Shown here piece by piece: positions 1 to 8,719 of a stretch of DNA of 34,188 nucleotides. Origin of the DNA: Caldilineaceae bacterium (lineage in GTDB: Bacteria; Chloroflexota; Anaerolineae; Caldilineales; Caldilineaceae); contig JALHQH010000002.1 in assembly GCA_022842065.1 (NCBI GenBank), positions 1 through 34,188 of the forward strand, given 5' to 3'. The translations under genes and the position numbers were made by a program. The number at the start of each line of letters is the position of its first letter. Positions within the stretch are counted from its first letter, which is position 1. A model generated the notes under the pieces. The model had not been told where the DNA came from and made no database searches. It saw only the letters and a list, made by a program, of their open reading frames with translations.

Positions 1-115
1 CGGATGGAGTATCCGCGCATCCTAAATCCGCGTCTCTACACCGCCTCTATCCTCCCCCATGATCACGTAGTTTAACCTTAGCGTTCAATTCATCCCTTTC
101 GTCAAAGGATTCACC

Positions 116-1486
116 ATGACCCAACCTGCCGGCCAAGTCGCCCTCTTTGCTTATATCGACCAACAGCGCCAAAGCTATATCGATCGCCTACTGGCCTATG
201 TGCGTCAACCGAGTATTAGCGCACATGGCATTGGCATTGCCGAAACGGCTGACTTTTTGTTAACCCGTTTACAAGCACTGGGAATGGACGCGCAGTTAAT
301 GCCCACGGCCGGCTGGCCGATGGTCCTTGGTCGCCGCTTTGACGCGCCGGGCAAGCCAACGGTGCTGCTCTACGGTCACTATGATGTACAGCCACCAGAC
401 CCACTGGACGTGTGGATCTCACCCCCCTTTGAGCCAACGATTCGTGATGGGCGCATTTATGCGCGCGGGGTGGGCGACAACAAAGGGCAACATTTCGCCC
501 AACTGTTGGCGATTGAGTCGCTGCTGGCCCAACAGGACAAATTGCCCTGCAATGTGATTGTGCTGCTCGAAGGCGAAGAGGAGATCGGCAGCCCCCACAT
601 CGCCGATTTTATCCGCCAACATGGTGAGCTTTTGCAATGTGATCTAGTCGTCACTGCCGATGGGCCGGTGCATGAGAGTGGTAAGTCCTGCCTCATGTTT
701 GGGGTGCGCGGGGTACTGTCGTTTGAATTGCGGGCGCGCGGGGCGAATACGGATCTGCATTCGGGCAACTGGGGTGGGGTTGTGCCCAATCCGATTTGGA
801 CGCTGGTGCAGTTGCTGGCAACGATGAAGAATGAGCAGGGCTTGATCACCATAGACGGTTTTTACGATGAAGTGCTGCCGCCCAGCGCACTCGAACAACA
901 GGCACTCAACAACCTGCCCCTTGATCTGCCCACGATCCTCGCTGAACTTGAGCTAACCACGCTTGATGCGCCGCTGGATCGCCCCTTCTTTGAACGACTG
1001 ATGTTCTACCCCACCTTCACGATTAACGGGTTTCATGGTGGCTATACTGGCCCTGGCTCTAAAACCGTCCTGCCCCACGAAGCGTTTGTCAAATGTGATA
1101 TCCGGCTGGTCGAAGCGATGACGTTGGCGCAGAGTTGGGCACGGGTGCAAGCCCATGTCGCCCGCCATGCACCAGGGGTGGCAGCGATCTACCAAGGGGG
1201 GATGGAACCATCCAAAGCGCCGCTCGATTCGCCTTACACCGCGCCGATCCTGGCCGCCCTGCGCGCCGGCCAAGACGAAGAACCATTGCTGATTCCCTCC
1301 GCCGGGGGCAGCTTGCCCGACTATGTTTTCACCAAGATCCTCGGCGTCCCCGCCTTTGGCACCCCCTACGCCAATGCGGATGAACGCAATCACGCTCCTA
1401 ACGAAAATCTAGAGGTCGAACGTTTTATCAAGGGGATCAAAACGGGCGCAGCACTATTGACCTATTTAGGAGAGATGGTAGAATGA
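116..1486 (+). CDS. M20 family metallopeptidase (dipeptidase-like)
   Basis: Predicted cytoplasmic zinc aminoacyl-peptidase/dipeptidase of the M20 family, 456 aa. Visible motifs are the first metal site YGHYDVQP (H88, D90), the bridging Asp in GVGDNKGQ (D121), the catalytic/metal Glu pair in EGEEEIGS (E154, E155), and a C-terminal NHAPNE His motif. Length and motif order fit the ArgE/DapE/CNDP dipeptidase branch; the substrate cannot be read from the sequence. The start is supported by AAAGGA seven bases upstream of the ATG. No signal peptide is seen. A second M20 enzyme of the same length lies at 30942-32312 on the other strand, so they look like paralogues. DUF4058 follows about 50 bp downstream on the same strand. 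Confidence 0.9.
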   Translation: MTQPAGQVALFAYIDQQRQSYIDRLLAYVRQPSISAHGIGIAETADFLLTRLQALGMDAQLMPTAGWPMVLGRRFDAPGKPTVLLYGHYDVQPPDPLDVWISPPFEPTIRDGRIYARGVGDNKGQHFAQLLAIESLLAQQDKLPCNVIVLLEGEEEIGSPHIADFIRQHGELLQCDLVVTADGPVHESGKSCLMFGVRGVLSFELRARGANTDLHSGNWGGVVPNPIWTLVQLLATMKNEQGLITIDGFYDEVLPPSALEQQALNNLPLDLPTILAELELTTLDAPLDRPFFERLMFYPTFTINGFHGGYTGPGSKTVLPHEAFVKCDIRLVEAMTLAQSWARVQAHVARHAPGVAAIYQGGMEPSKAPLDSPYTAPILAALRAGQDEEPLLIPSAGGSLPDYVFTKILGVPAFGTPYANADERNHAPNENLEVERFIKGIKTGAALLTYLGEMVE

Positions 1487-1536
1487 AGCAGTAACATGTT
1501 TCGTGCACAAGGATGAAGAAAAAAGAGGAGTGCATC

Positions 1537-2289
1537 ATGCCATCACCATATCGTGGAATGGATCCCTATCTGGAGGGCACGGAGTGGATGAGCTTTCACA
1601 CCGAGTTCTGCGTGGAGCTAGCGCGCCAACTTCGCCCTTTCTTGCGTCCTAAATATACAGCAATGACCATGAAATACTACGTCATGGATACCCCAGACGA
1701 GCTGACAATCACAACCCGCAATGGCGGTAGCCACGACATCTATGCGGACGTTGGTGTCACCGAAGCGACGCAATGGCGCCGATCGCAAAGGGCACCAAGC
1801 GCGGTCATGGCACCAACCATTGAAATGGCAACCATTATGCCCCAACCGGTGCCACACTTTGCTATCGAAATTCGCGATGTGGAAGAACGTAAATTAGTGA
1901 CGCTCATTGAACTGCTATCACCAGCAAACAAGCGTGGGCAGGGCTATGATGAGTACATTACGAAACGCCAGCGTGTTCTACTAAGTATGACCCATCTGTT
2001 GGAAATTGACCTATTGCGCAAAGGCAAGCGTGTCCCCATGCGCAGCCCACTGCCAACAGCACCATACTTTGTTTTTCTCAGCCGCTATGAAAAACGCCCA
2101 ATCACGGATATCTGGCAGATTAGGCTCAATCAGCCGCTCCCGATTGTCCCAGTACCGCTGCTCGCCGGTGATGACGATATTGCGCTGGATCTCCAACAAG
2201 CGTTTACGAATGTCTACGATCTGGTCGGCTACGATCTCATCTTGAACTATGACAATCCGCCCGATGTGGCGCTGGAAGAAAACAAATAG
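1537..2289 (+). CDS. DUF4058 family protein
   Basis: Protein of unknown function, 250 aa, recognised from the family's characteristic N-terminus MPSPYRGMDPYLE. The family is common in Chloroflexota, Cyanobacteria and Planctomycetes. Other family-like features are a conserved centre (VTLIELLSPANKRG) and a C-terminal block rich in Asp and aromatic residues (DVYDLVGYDLILNYD-like pattern). No membrane segment or signal peptide is seen. An upstream in-frame ATG at 1513 exists, but GAGGAG at 1525-1530 sits six bases before the ATG at 1537 and the family begins there, so the later start is chosen. It is probably co-transcribed with the M20 peptidase. A perfect palindrome lies directly downstream. 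Confidence 0.88.
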   Translation: MPSPYRGMDPYLEGTEWMSFHTEFCVELARQLRPFLRPKYTAMTMKYYVMDTPDELTITTRNGGSHDIYADVGVTEATQWRRSQRAPSAVMAPTIEMATIMPQPVPHFAIEIRDVEERKLVTLIELLSPANKRGQGYDEYITKRQRVLLSMTHLLEIDLLRKGKRVPMRSPLPTAPYFVFLSRYEKRPITDIWQIRLNQPLPIVPVPLLAGDDDIALDLQQAFTNVYDLVGYDLILNYDNPPDVALEENK

Positions 2290-2302
2290 GAGAATAATTA
2301 CT

Positions 2303-2338
2303 TTTTGTCGGGGTTTGGTATACCAAACCCCGACAAAA
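2303..2338. repeat. 36-bp perfect palindrome between convergent genes
   Basis: Two 18-base arms (2303-2320 and 2321-2338) are exact reverse complements with no spacer. The sequence lies between the stop of DUF4058 and the stop of the RecQ gene. In RNA from either strand it would fold into a long GC-rich stem. The short T runs lie on the 5' side and the A runs on the 3' side of each transcript, so it is not a textbook U-tailed terminator. A bidirectional transcription stop is the likeliest role. Confidence 0.75.
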
Positions 2339-2343
2339 CGTCA

Positions 2344-5070
2344 TCAGCGCGTTTTTTCCAACTGGAAGACCAGCCGCATCAAGTGAATCTCCTCATAGCT
2401 GACCTGTTCGCGCATCGCCTCAAAAATGGGTCGTAGGGCACTGTCCCCTAGCTCGGCAAAGGCGGCCAGGGTTTGGGCCTGTTGCTGTGCGGTGAGCGTT
2501 GATTCTTCGCGCAAGCGGTCGCTGTCGATGGCGTTGCCGGCTTCTACATATTTGGCCAGGTTGGTGATCACCGTCTGGCGTTTGACGTTGTAGTGCAGGG
2601 CGATGGCGTCGAGTGATTGCCCCTCGGCAAAGAATTCGCCCACTTCGTCACTACGGGATTTCAGCGAGCCGACACGCACCACCGGGGCTTTGCCCGCTTT
2701 GGGCCGTTCGTCAAGTTTATGCTCCCGGCAATAAGCAACAATGAGCGGAAGAAAGGTCTCAGCGTAGCGCTCGACCTTGGCCCGCCCCACCCCATGCATC
2801 GTCGCCAAACTTTCCGGCGATTGGGGCAAGTGGGTTGCCATCTCTTGCAGCGAACGGTCGGCAAAGATGATGTAGGGGGGAACATTTTCGGCGTCGGCGA
2901 TGCGTTTGCGCAGGTTGCGCAGTTGCTCGAAAAGGGCGATTTCGTAAGGCAGCGGGGTATCGGTAATCCCACGGCTGCTCGTCGCGCGCACTTCCTGCAA
3001 AGTTCCCTCAAAGATTTTTCCACGCAAGACCGCCCGCCCCACGTCAGTCACCGCCAACGAACCAGTCTCAAGGTCGCGGGAGAGTAAGCCGCCTTGGACA
3101 AATTGTTGGGCGAAGTGTTTCCAGGTTGCTTCCGCATGGTCCTGCCCGATCCCATAGGTGGAAAGGCGGTTGTGATTCCACTTAAGAATGTTCTGCGCCT
3201 GCGAACCGCGTAACACGTTGATGATATGGGCCACCCCAAAACGTTCGCCCGTGCGCAGCACACAGGAAAGAAACTTTTGTGCCGGTAGGGTCAGGTCCAC
3301 CAGGGCGGTAGGCGGCTGGATGCAGTTGTCACACATGCCACAGTTGTCGCCGGCGTAAGTTTCGCCAAAGTAGCCAAGCAGATCACGGCGGCGACAGACC
3401 GGGGTTTCCGCCCAGTTGACCATGGTCTGCAAACGAAATTGCCGCCCCGGCTGTTCCGTCGCCGCGCCTTGGCGAATAAAGTGCTGAATCGTGTGGACAT
3501 CGCCATAACTAAAGAGCAGCAGACAATCCGCCCGTTCGCCATCGCGGCCGGCGCGGCCGATCTGCTGGTAATAGCTCTCCACATCCTGCGGCAGATCAAC
3601 ATGCAGGACAAAACGCACATCCGGTTTATCGACGCCCATGCCAAAGGCAATCGTCGCCACGATCACCCGCACATTGTCAACCATAAAGGCGCGCTGGTTG
3701 CGCGTGCGCGTGCCGTGATCCAAACCGGCGTGATAGGGCAGCGCCTGCAAACCGTTAGCGTTGATCGTCGCGGCCAGATCCTCTACATGGCGTTGGGTGG
3801 AACAGTAGATGATCCCCGACTGTTCGGGATGGGTTTGCAGGAAATCGATCACCTGCTGCGCCATGTTGGACTTGGGCTGCACGCTGATAAAGAGGTTGGG
3901 GCGGTCGAAGCTGGAGAGAAATTCGTTTTCGTCGCGGAAGCCCAGCGACTGTTTGATATCTTCCTGCACACGCGGGGTCGCCGTGGCGGTGAGGGCCAGG
4001 CAAACCGTATTGGGGAAACGTTGGCGTACGGAAACAATCTGGCGATATTCAGGGCGGAAATCATGGCCCCACTGCGAGATACAGTGGGCCTCGTCAATCG
4101 CCATTGCGACCAGTTTACACTGGGCCAGCATCGCCAACATATCGGCGCGCAACAGGGTTTCGGGGGCCATGTAAAGTAATTTGAGATTACCCTGTTTGGC
4201 ATCCATCACCGTGGCGCTGTACTCGACCGCGGCCAGCGAACTGTTAAGAAAGGCCGCGGCCACCCCGGCGGCGCGTAATGCTGCCACTTGATCCTGCATG
4301 AGGGCGATCAAGGGCGAGACGACCAACGTCAACCCATCCATCAGCAAGGCGGGCAGTTGATAGCAGAGCGACTTGCCGCCGCCGGTGGGCATGATCACCA
4401 GCGTGTCGCGGCGCGCCAGCACGTTGGTGATGATCGCCTCTTGCAGCGGGCGAAAGGTTTCATAGCCATAGACCCGTTTGAGTGCGTCATGGGGGCTACT
4501 GTACGTCGGCAAGGTTACCGGGGTCGTCACTGGGGGCGGCTCGTAGTACGGTGCCTCGTCATCGCCATAGCCGGCGTCGGTAAACGCTTGGTTGGCCCAA
4601 TCCCACATCACGGTCGCCTGGCTTTGTAGGGTGCCCCGTTGATCGATGTGGAGAACAGGAATTTCCATCGCCTCTAACGACGCGCCAAAGAGCTGGCTGC
4701 GCTGGCAACCATCGGGTGCCGCGGCCACCCCCAGAAGGGCGACCCGGTGCTGCTGTTGAAAGGCTTTTTGCAGCCGGCCCAACGCCTGTTGGTAAGGGGC
4801 ACTGGCGCGAATCGTACTATAATTTAGCGCACGACCGGCAGGCGGCGCTTCGCCCAGCGCACTGCTCATGCTAACGTAGCGCAGATTAACGGATTGCAGA
4901 AGCGCGACCAGCGTGGTTGGCGCAACGTCCGCGCAGCTGTCTTGTTCAGGCCCAGTACGGACATCGATCACAAAGTCGATGGCAAAGGTACGCAGCAGTT
5001 CGATCAGTTGCGCGGTGGTGCGCTGGGCATGGCCGATGGTATAGATGGCAGTGGGTTGGTTCGTAGTCAT
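2344..5070 (-). CDS. recQ: DUF488-RecQ fusion: ATP-dependent DNA helicase RecQ
   Basis: Superfamily 2 3'-5' DNA helicase of recombination and repair, 908 aa, longer than typical RecQ (about 600-730 aa). Order: an N-terminal DUF488 domain (about residues 8-155, with YTIGHAQR and a CQRS motif), a Pro-rich linker, helicase core with Walker A PTGGGKS (about 228-234), DEAH box (326-329) and TATAT motif III, a Cys cluster RQC zinc site (CRRRDLLGYFGE then CGMCDNC), RQC winged helix, HRDC domain, and a C-terminal helix-turn-helix (about 810-850). The ATG at 5070 is preferred over 5088 because AAGAGA precedes it. The DUF488 fusion is unusual; DUF488 is normally a separate small protein. Confidence 0.92.
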   Translation of the reverse strand: MTTNQPTAIYTIGHAQRTTAQLIELLRTFAIDFVIDVRTGPEQDSCADVAPTTLVALLQSVNLRYVSMSSALGEAPPAGRALNYSTIRASAPYQQALGRLQKAFQQQHRVALLGVAAAPDGCQRSQLFGASLEAMEIPVLHIDQRGTLQSQATVMWDWANQAFTDAGYGDDEAPYYEPPPVTTPVTLPTYSSPHDALKRVYGYETFRPLQEAIITNVLARRDTLVIMPTGGGKSLCYQLPALLMDGLTLVVSPLIALMQDQVAALRAAGVAAAFLNSSLAAVEYSATVMDAKQGNLKLLYMAPETLLRADMLAMLAQCKLVAMAIDEAHCISQWGHDFRPEYRQIVSVRQRFPNTVCLALTATATPRVQEDIKQSLGFRDENEFLSSFDRPNLFISVQPKSNMAQQVIDFLQTHPEQSGIIYCSTQRHVEDLAATINANGLQALPYHAGLDHGTRTRNQRAFMVDNVRVIVATIAFGMGVDKPDVRFVLHVDLPQDVESYYQQIGRAGRDGERADCLLLFSYGDVHTIQHFIRQGAATEQPGRQFRLQTMVNWAETPVCRRRDLLGYFGETYAGDNCGMCDNCIQPPTALVDLTLPAQKFLSCVLRTGERFGVAHIINVLRGSQAQNILKWNHNRLSTYGIGQDHAEATWKHFAQQFVQGGLLSRDLETGSLAVTDVGRAVLRGKIFEGTLQEVRATSSRGITDTPLPYEIALFEQLRNLRKRIADAENVPPYIIFADRSLQEMATHLPQSPESLATMHGVGRAKVERYAETFLPLIVAYCREHKLDERPKAGKAPVVRVGSLKSRSDEVGEFFAEGQSLDAIALHYNVKRQTVITNLAKYVEAGNAIDSDRLREESTLTAQQQAQTLAAFAELGDSALRPIFEAMREQVSYEEIHLMRLVFQLEKTR

Positions 5071-5192
5071 GTTTCTCTTGGTTAACATTCAAATGGTCAA
5101 CAATGACTCTACCATACATCGAGAGGAAGAGCGATGCAAATTAGGCAGATCGCAAATAGCTGTTGATTGCGTCATTGGTGGGAGGACTCTAT

Positions 5193-5224
5193 AATTGTCA
5201 ATTGTGAATTGTCAATTGACAATT
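5193..5224. repeat. AT-rich palindromic repeat
   Basis: The segment repeats AATTGTCAATT; bases 5207-5224 form a perfect 18-bp palindrome made from this unit. It lies between the divergent starts of recQ and the PhyH gene. It could be an operator or a simple-sequence relic; the sequence alone does not decide. Confidence 0.5.
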
Positions 5225-5267
5225 GTTAATGCGGGGAGCAACGCAAGCCAAAGGAGTGAGCAACCCA

Positions 5268-6083
5268 ATGAATACAAATTTAACCCAAACCCAGATCGAT
5301 TTTTATCAAGAAAACGGTTTTGTCGTGATTGAGGACTTCTTAACACTCGAGGAGTTAGCAGATTGGCGGGCAACAGTGGACGAGGCAGTGACCGGGCGTG
5401 GACGCACGCGCATCCTTGGCCATGCCGATGTCACGGATGACGATAACTATTACAACAACGTCTTTGTACAGCGGGTCAACCTCTGGCAGAGCGATGCGGG
5501 GATGCGCCGATTGATGCTCGATGCGCGGCTAGGCAAGATGGCGGCGACGCTGGCGGGTGTGGAAGGAATACGCATTTGGCACGATCAAGCGTTAATCAAA
5601 CAGCCGTGGGCCAATCCAACCGGCTGGCATCTGGATAACCCCTATTGGTCGTTTCATTCGCGCAACGCGATCAGCCTGTGGGTGGCGCTCGATGATGCCA
5701 CCTTTGAGAATGGTTGTCTCTACTTCTTGCCGGGTACGCACAAAACCGCGACCTATGACAATGTCGGCATCGGCCAAAATATTGGCGATCTCTTCAAGGT
5801 TTACAGCGACTGGGCCAAGCTGCCCTCCGCCGCCGCGCCGATGAAGGCTGGTTCCTGTTCCTTTCACAATGGCCTGGTCGCGCACGGGGCCGGGGCGAAC
5901 ATGACCCCTGGTTATCGCCGCGCCATGACCTGCGCCTACATGCCCGATGGCAGCACCTTTAACGGTAAGGCGAATATCCTCAGCAAGGAGCAGTTGGCGA
6001 AACTGGCCATCGGCGATCCCATCGAGGATGATGCGCAAGTGCCGCTGATCTATCACCCGACCAAGCCGTGTGTGACCGCGTAG
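5268..6083 (+). CDS. PhyH (phytanoyl-CoA dioxygenase) family oxygenase
   Basis: Predicted non-haem Fe(II)/2-oxoglutarate dioxygenase, 271 aa, cytoplasmic. The iron facial triad is visible as H121 and D123 in GWHLDNPYW and H206 in GLVAHGAG; R217 in PGYRRAM is placed to hold 2-oxoglutarate. The N-terminus (FYQENGFVVIEDFLTLEEL) is typical of PhyH proteins. An in-frame TTG at 5223 would add 15 residues, but the ATG at 5268 has AAGGAG 11 bases upstream and matches the family start. The gene is convergent with a TIM-barrel isomerase gene; the substrate is unknown. Family members hydroxylate varied small molecules and lipids, so the name does not imply phytanoyl-CoA. Confidence 0.88.
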   Translation: MNTNLTQTQIDFYQENGFVVIEDFLTLEELADWRATVDEAVTGRGRTRILGHADVTDDDNYYNNVFVQRVNLWQSDAGMRRLMLDARLGKMAATLAGVEGIRIWHDQALIKQPWANPTGWHLDNPYWSFHSRNAISLWVALDDATFENGCLYFLPGTHKTATYDNVGIGQNIGDLFKVYSDWAKLPSAAAPMKAGSCSFHNGLVAHGAGANMTPGYRRAMTCAYMPDGSTFNGKANILSKEQLAKLAIGDPIEDDAQVPLIYHPTKPCVTA

Positions 6084-6092
6084 CAGTTCTGC

Positions 6093-6165
6093 TTGATCCA
6101 CGAAGACACACGAAGTTATAAAAACGCAATTTCTTCGTGTAAATTCGTGTGTCTTCGTGGATCAA
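6093..6165. repeat. 22-bp inverted repeat between convergent genes
   Basis: Arms 6093-6114 and 6144-6165 are exact reverse complements (core CCACGAAGACACACGAA) separated by 29 bases. Part of the core recurs inside the spacer (TTCTTCGTGTAAA). The element lies between the stops of the PhyH and isomerase genes. Similar CCACGAAGACACGAA-type repeats are, from memory, scattered between genes in many environmental genomes. It may act as a transcription stop or be a small dispersed element. Confidence 0.65.
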
Positions 6166-6194
6166 TGATTTTTGCAATCTGTTAAGAGGTAGTG

Positions 6195-7079
6195 TTACAA
6201 CAACGGCTGCAACGTCTTCGCGGTCTCTTCGACGAGCCAGCTATAGAACTCTTCCGAGAGCACGCCGCTGCCGTGGTCTTGAATGAACTTGAGTTGTTCG
6301 GGGGTTAGCTCTTTTTCGGCATTGGCGACGGCATTTTTGTAGGGATTGGCTGGGGTGCGGTCGAGCGGGGCCACAAACTCGACGGTGACCGCACCGTCAT
6401 AGCCGATCTCCTTGAGCGTGCCGATGATCTTGGGCCAATCCAGCGCGCCCATGCCACAGGCCATGCGGTTGTTATCCGCCACATGGAAATCGACCAACCG
6501 CGCCGCACTGTTGCGGATCGCCGCGTACATGTCGGCCTCTTCGATGTTCAGATGGAAGGTGTCGATGCAGACGCCACAATTCGGACCAACGGCCTCGGCC
6601 AGCAACATGGCTTGATCAGCACGGTTGAGAAAGTTGGTCTCAAAGCGGTTGAGCGGTTCCAGCGCCATGCGCACCCCGGCGGCCTCGGCATGGGGATAGA
6701 TCTCCTGTAACCCAGCGACGGCCCACGCCCACTCCTGCTCCGGCGTATCCATCGGCGTCACTTTGCCCACCTGCGAGGGGACAATCGTCATCTCGTACCC
6801 CTCCAACTCTTTGACCATTGTAATACAATCTTTGATGTACTGAATGCTGGTGGCGCGCACCGCTTCATCGGCGTGGATCAGGTCGCGGCCGGCAAACATC
6901 AGGCTGACCGAGCCCCAACATTTGAGGCCGTTTTCCTTGAGTAAACGCCCGACTTCCTTGGTGTCGAAGATCTCGGGTTCGCCGCTGATTTCAATACTTT
7001 GGTAGCCGTACTTGGCCAAACGCCGGATCGTAATCTCGATGGGCTCGGCGCGCATCCAATTGTGCATAGAGAGGTGCAT
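6195..7079 (-). CDS. Sugar phosphate isomerase/epimerase (xylose isomerase-like TIM barrel)
   Basis: Predicted metal-dependent ketose 3-epimerase or isomerase of the AP-endonuclease-2/xylose isomerase-like fold, 294 aa. Four ligands can be placed: E141 in ALEPLNR, D173 in CIDTFH, H199 in DFHVADN and E234 in VTVEF. Their spacing closely matches the Glu-Asp-His-Glu set of D-psicose/tagatose 3-epimerases. The start at 7079 is supported by AAAAGGAA about eight bases upstream; a 26-residue in-frame extension to 7157 has no such support and reads as non-coding. It shares the minus strand with the SDR gene upstream, about 100 bp away. The exact sugar cannot be deduced. Confidence 0.87.
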   Translation of the reverse strand: MHLSMHNWMRAEPIEITIRRLAKYGYQSIEISGEPEIFDTKEVGRLLKENGLKCWGSVSLMFAGRDLIHADEAVRATSIQYIKDCITMVKELEGYEMTIVPSQVGKVTPMDTPEQEWAWAVAGLQEIYPHAEAAGVRMALEPLNRFETNFLNRADQAMLLAEAVGPNCGVCIDTFHLNIEEADMYAAIRNSAARLVDFHVADNNRMACGMGALDWPKIIGTLKEIGYDGAVTVEFVAPLDRTPANPYKNAVANAEKELTPEQLKFIQDHGSGVLSEEFYSWLVEETAKTLQPLL

Positions 7080-7181
7080 GGTTCGGTTCCTTTTGTTGAT
7101 TGGAGAGCAGGGATGAAAAGATTGGTGATTGGCAATTGGGTGATTGGGCGTCAGCATTGGCCGATCCGCCCGGCGTTTCTT

Positions 7182-8216
7182 TCAATCAGTCCGCAGTAAC
7201 TTAAGCCGTAACAGGCTTTCGGCGGTGGCGATCAGCGCGTCTTCGTTGGAGCGGGGTGACCAGCCAAGTAGTTGTTTTGCCTTTGCATTCGTGGCGTTCT
7301 TGGTTTTGCCCAGTTCAGGTAAAATCTGGCGCACGGCTGGATCGCGCAGGGCCGCAAGGTGAACTAGCCAGTTGGGCAGTTGCCAGGTTGGCACGCGGTG
7401 GGCCGCCTCACCCAACCGCCGCTTCAACACCTGCGCAATTGCTTGCATCGACATAAAATCGCCGGCAACGGCGAGAAAACGTTCACCCTTGGCCACCGGA
7501 TTGGTCATGGCCCGCAGGTGCAAGTCGACCACATCACGCACATCGACAATACCAAAGTGGAGACGTGGGACACCAGGGATGGCACCGTCCATCAGGCGCT
7601 GCACCATCAGAATCGACGTTGAATAATCAGGCCCCAACACGGGGCCGAAAACCCCCACCGGATTGACCACCGCCAGTTCAAGGTTACCGCCTTCGTTGGC
7701 GATAAAGTCCCACGCGGCGCGCTCGGCCAACGTTTTTGATTTGACATAGGGGCGCACATCAGCGCCAGCAACGTCCGTCCAACTGCGCTCGTCAAAGGGC
7801 GCGGTTTGCGGCGGATGCCCATAACCAATCGCGGCGAAAGAAGAGGTAAGCACCACCCGCTTGACGCCGGCGGCACGTGCCGCGCGCAAGATGCGCAGGG
7901 TCCCTTCGCGGGCCGGGATAATCAGTTCATCTTCATGGCGCGGCAGGGTGGGCGGAAAAGGGGAAGCGATGTGCAGTACATACTCACAGCCGGCAGCCGC
8001 TTCGTTCCAGCCAGCGTCGCTTTCGAGATCAGCAAAAGCGAAGGAGAGCTGATCACTCGCCGCGACACCCCATTTTTGCAGAAGGATGCGCATGTCGCGT
8101 GCGCGCGCCGATGTGCGTACGGTCGTCCGCACCTGATGACCGGCTGCCAGGAGTTGTAAGATGGCTTGGCTGCCAATAAAACCCGATCCACCGGTTACTA
8201 AAACTGTACTCATCAT
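7182..8216 (-). CDS. NAD(P)-dependent epimerase/dehydratase (extended SDR)
   Basis: Extended short-chain dehydrogenase of the dihydroflavonol-4-reductase/cinnamoyl-CoA-reductase-like group, 344 aa. The Rossmann dinucleotide loop TGGSGFIGS (residues 8-16) and the catalytic YVKSK (Y157, K161) are intact, with a preceding TSSFAAIGYG strand holding the active-site Ser/Thr. A cluster of Arg after beta-2 (TVRTSARARD) suggests NADP preference. GAGGGA lies just upstream of two adjacent ATG codons (8216 and 8213); either may start. It is the first gene of a likely minus-strand pair with the isomerase. Its substrate is unknown. Confidence 0.87.
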   Translation of the reverse strand: MMSTVLVTGGSGFIGSQAILQLLAAGHQVRTTVRTSARARDMRILLQKWGVAASDQLSFAFADLESDAGWNEAAAGCEYVLHIASPFPPTLPRHEDELIIPAREGTLRILRAARAAGVKRVVLTSSFAAIGYGHPPQTAPFDERSWTDVAGADVRPYVKSKTLAERAAWDFIANEGGNLELAVVNPVGVFGPVLGPDYSTSILMVQRLMDGAIPGVPRLHFGIVDVRDVVDLHLRAMTNPVAKGERFLAVAGDFMSMQAIAQVLKRRLGEAAHRVPTWQLPNWLVHLAALRDPAVRQILPELGKTKNATNAKAKQLLGWSPRSNEDALIATAESLLRLKLLRTD

Positions 8217-8719
8217 CTATCCCTCACTGATGAAATGGCGGCAAAGGGTCGCACAAAGGGATGCATTACGATGCACTAATCCTACCAAACGAAGATACGG
8301 TCGGCAAGAAAAGCGCACACCGTCTGCAACAATGGCACAGCTTAGCCGATGTAGGCGAAATGTTGATGTTCGACGACCTATAATTTGACAAAAAGACAGC
8401 TAGATTAACTTTTTTTGATTACACACTTTTTGCACACCTTACATTTGTCAATTAAACCATATAGACTTAAAATTTGTGCAGGGCTAGCTGAACAACAGCT
8501 AAGGAATAGAGGTTTTGCGGAGCACTTTCCATCACCACAACTGTAGGGGATTCGCTTCACACCACTTCACTTTACAAGATCCAACACGCCTACCACATCG
8601 CACCAACTCCATGACCCTCTCAGCGAAGAGAGCTTGTTCATTCGGCTAGCCAGGCTCCGTTCGATCTCTTCCACGAAACAGGTAGATCACTCGTAGTTTA
8701 CGATTGGAGATTGGGAACT
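8217..8719. other. Intergenic region between divergent genes
   Basis: About 500 bp separate the SDR gene (-) from the large secreted-protein gene (+). The centre (about 8380-8480) is AT-rich and holds the promoter described separately. The stretch 8480-8700 would be a long 5' leader; no riboswitch, ORF with support, or clear hairpin was recognised in it. Confidence 0.6.
8445..8473 (+). promoter_or_regulatory. Predicted sigma-70-type promoter
   Basis: TTGTCA at 8445-8450 and TAAAAT at 8468-8473 each match the -35 and -10 consensus at five of six positions, with an ideal 17-base spacer. It points at the secreted SdrD/propeller gene and implies a leader of about 240 nt. Confidence 0.45.

Noticed and set aside
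3439..4179. Plus-strand 246-codon open frame inside recQ
   Set aside because: It is antisense to the conserved helicase core, and its product matches no family.
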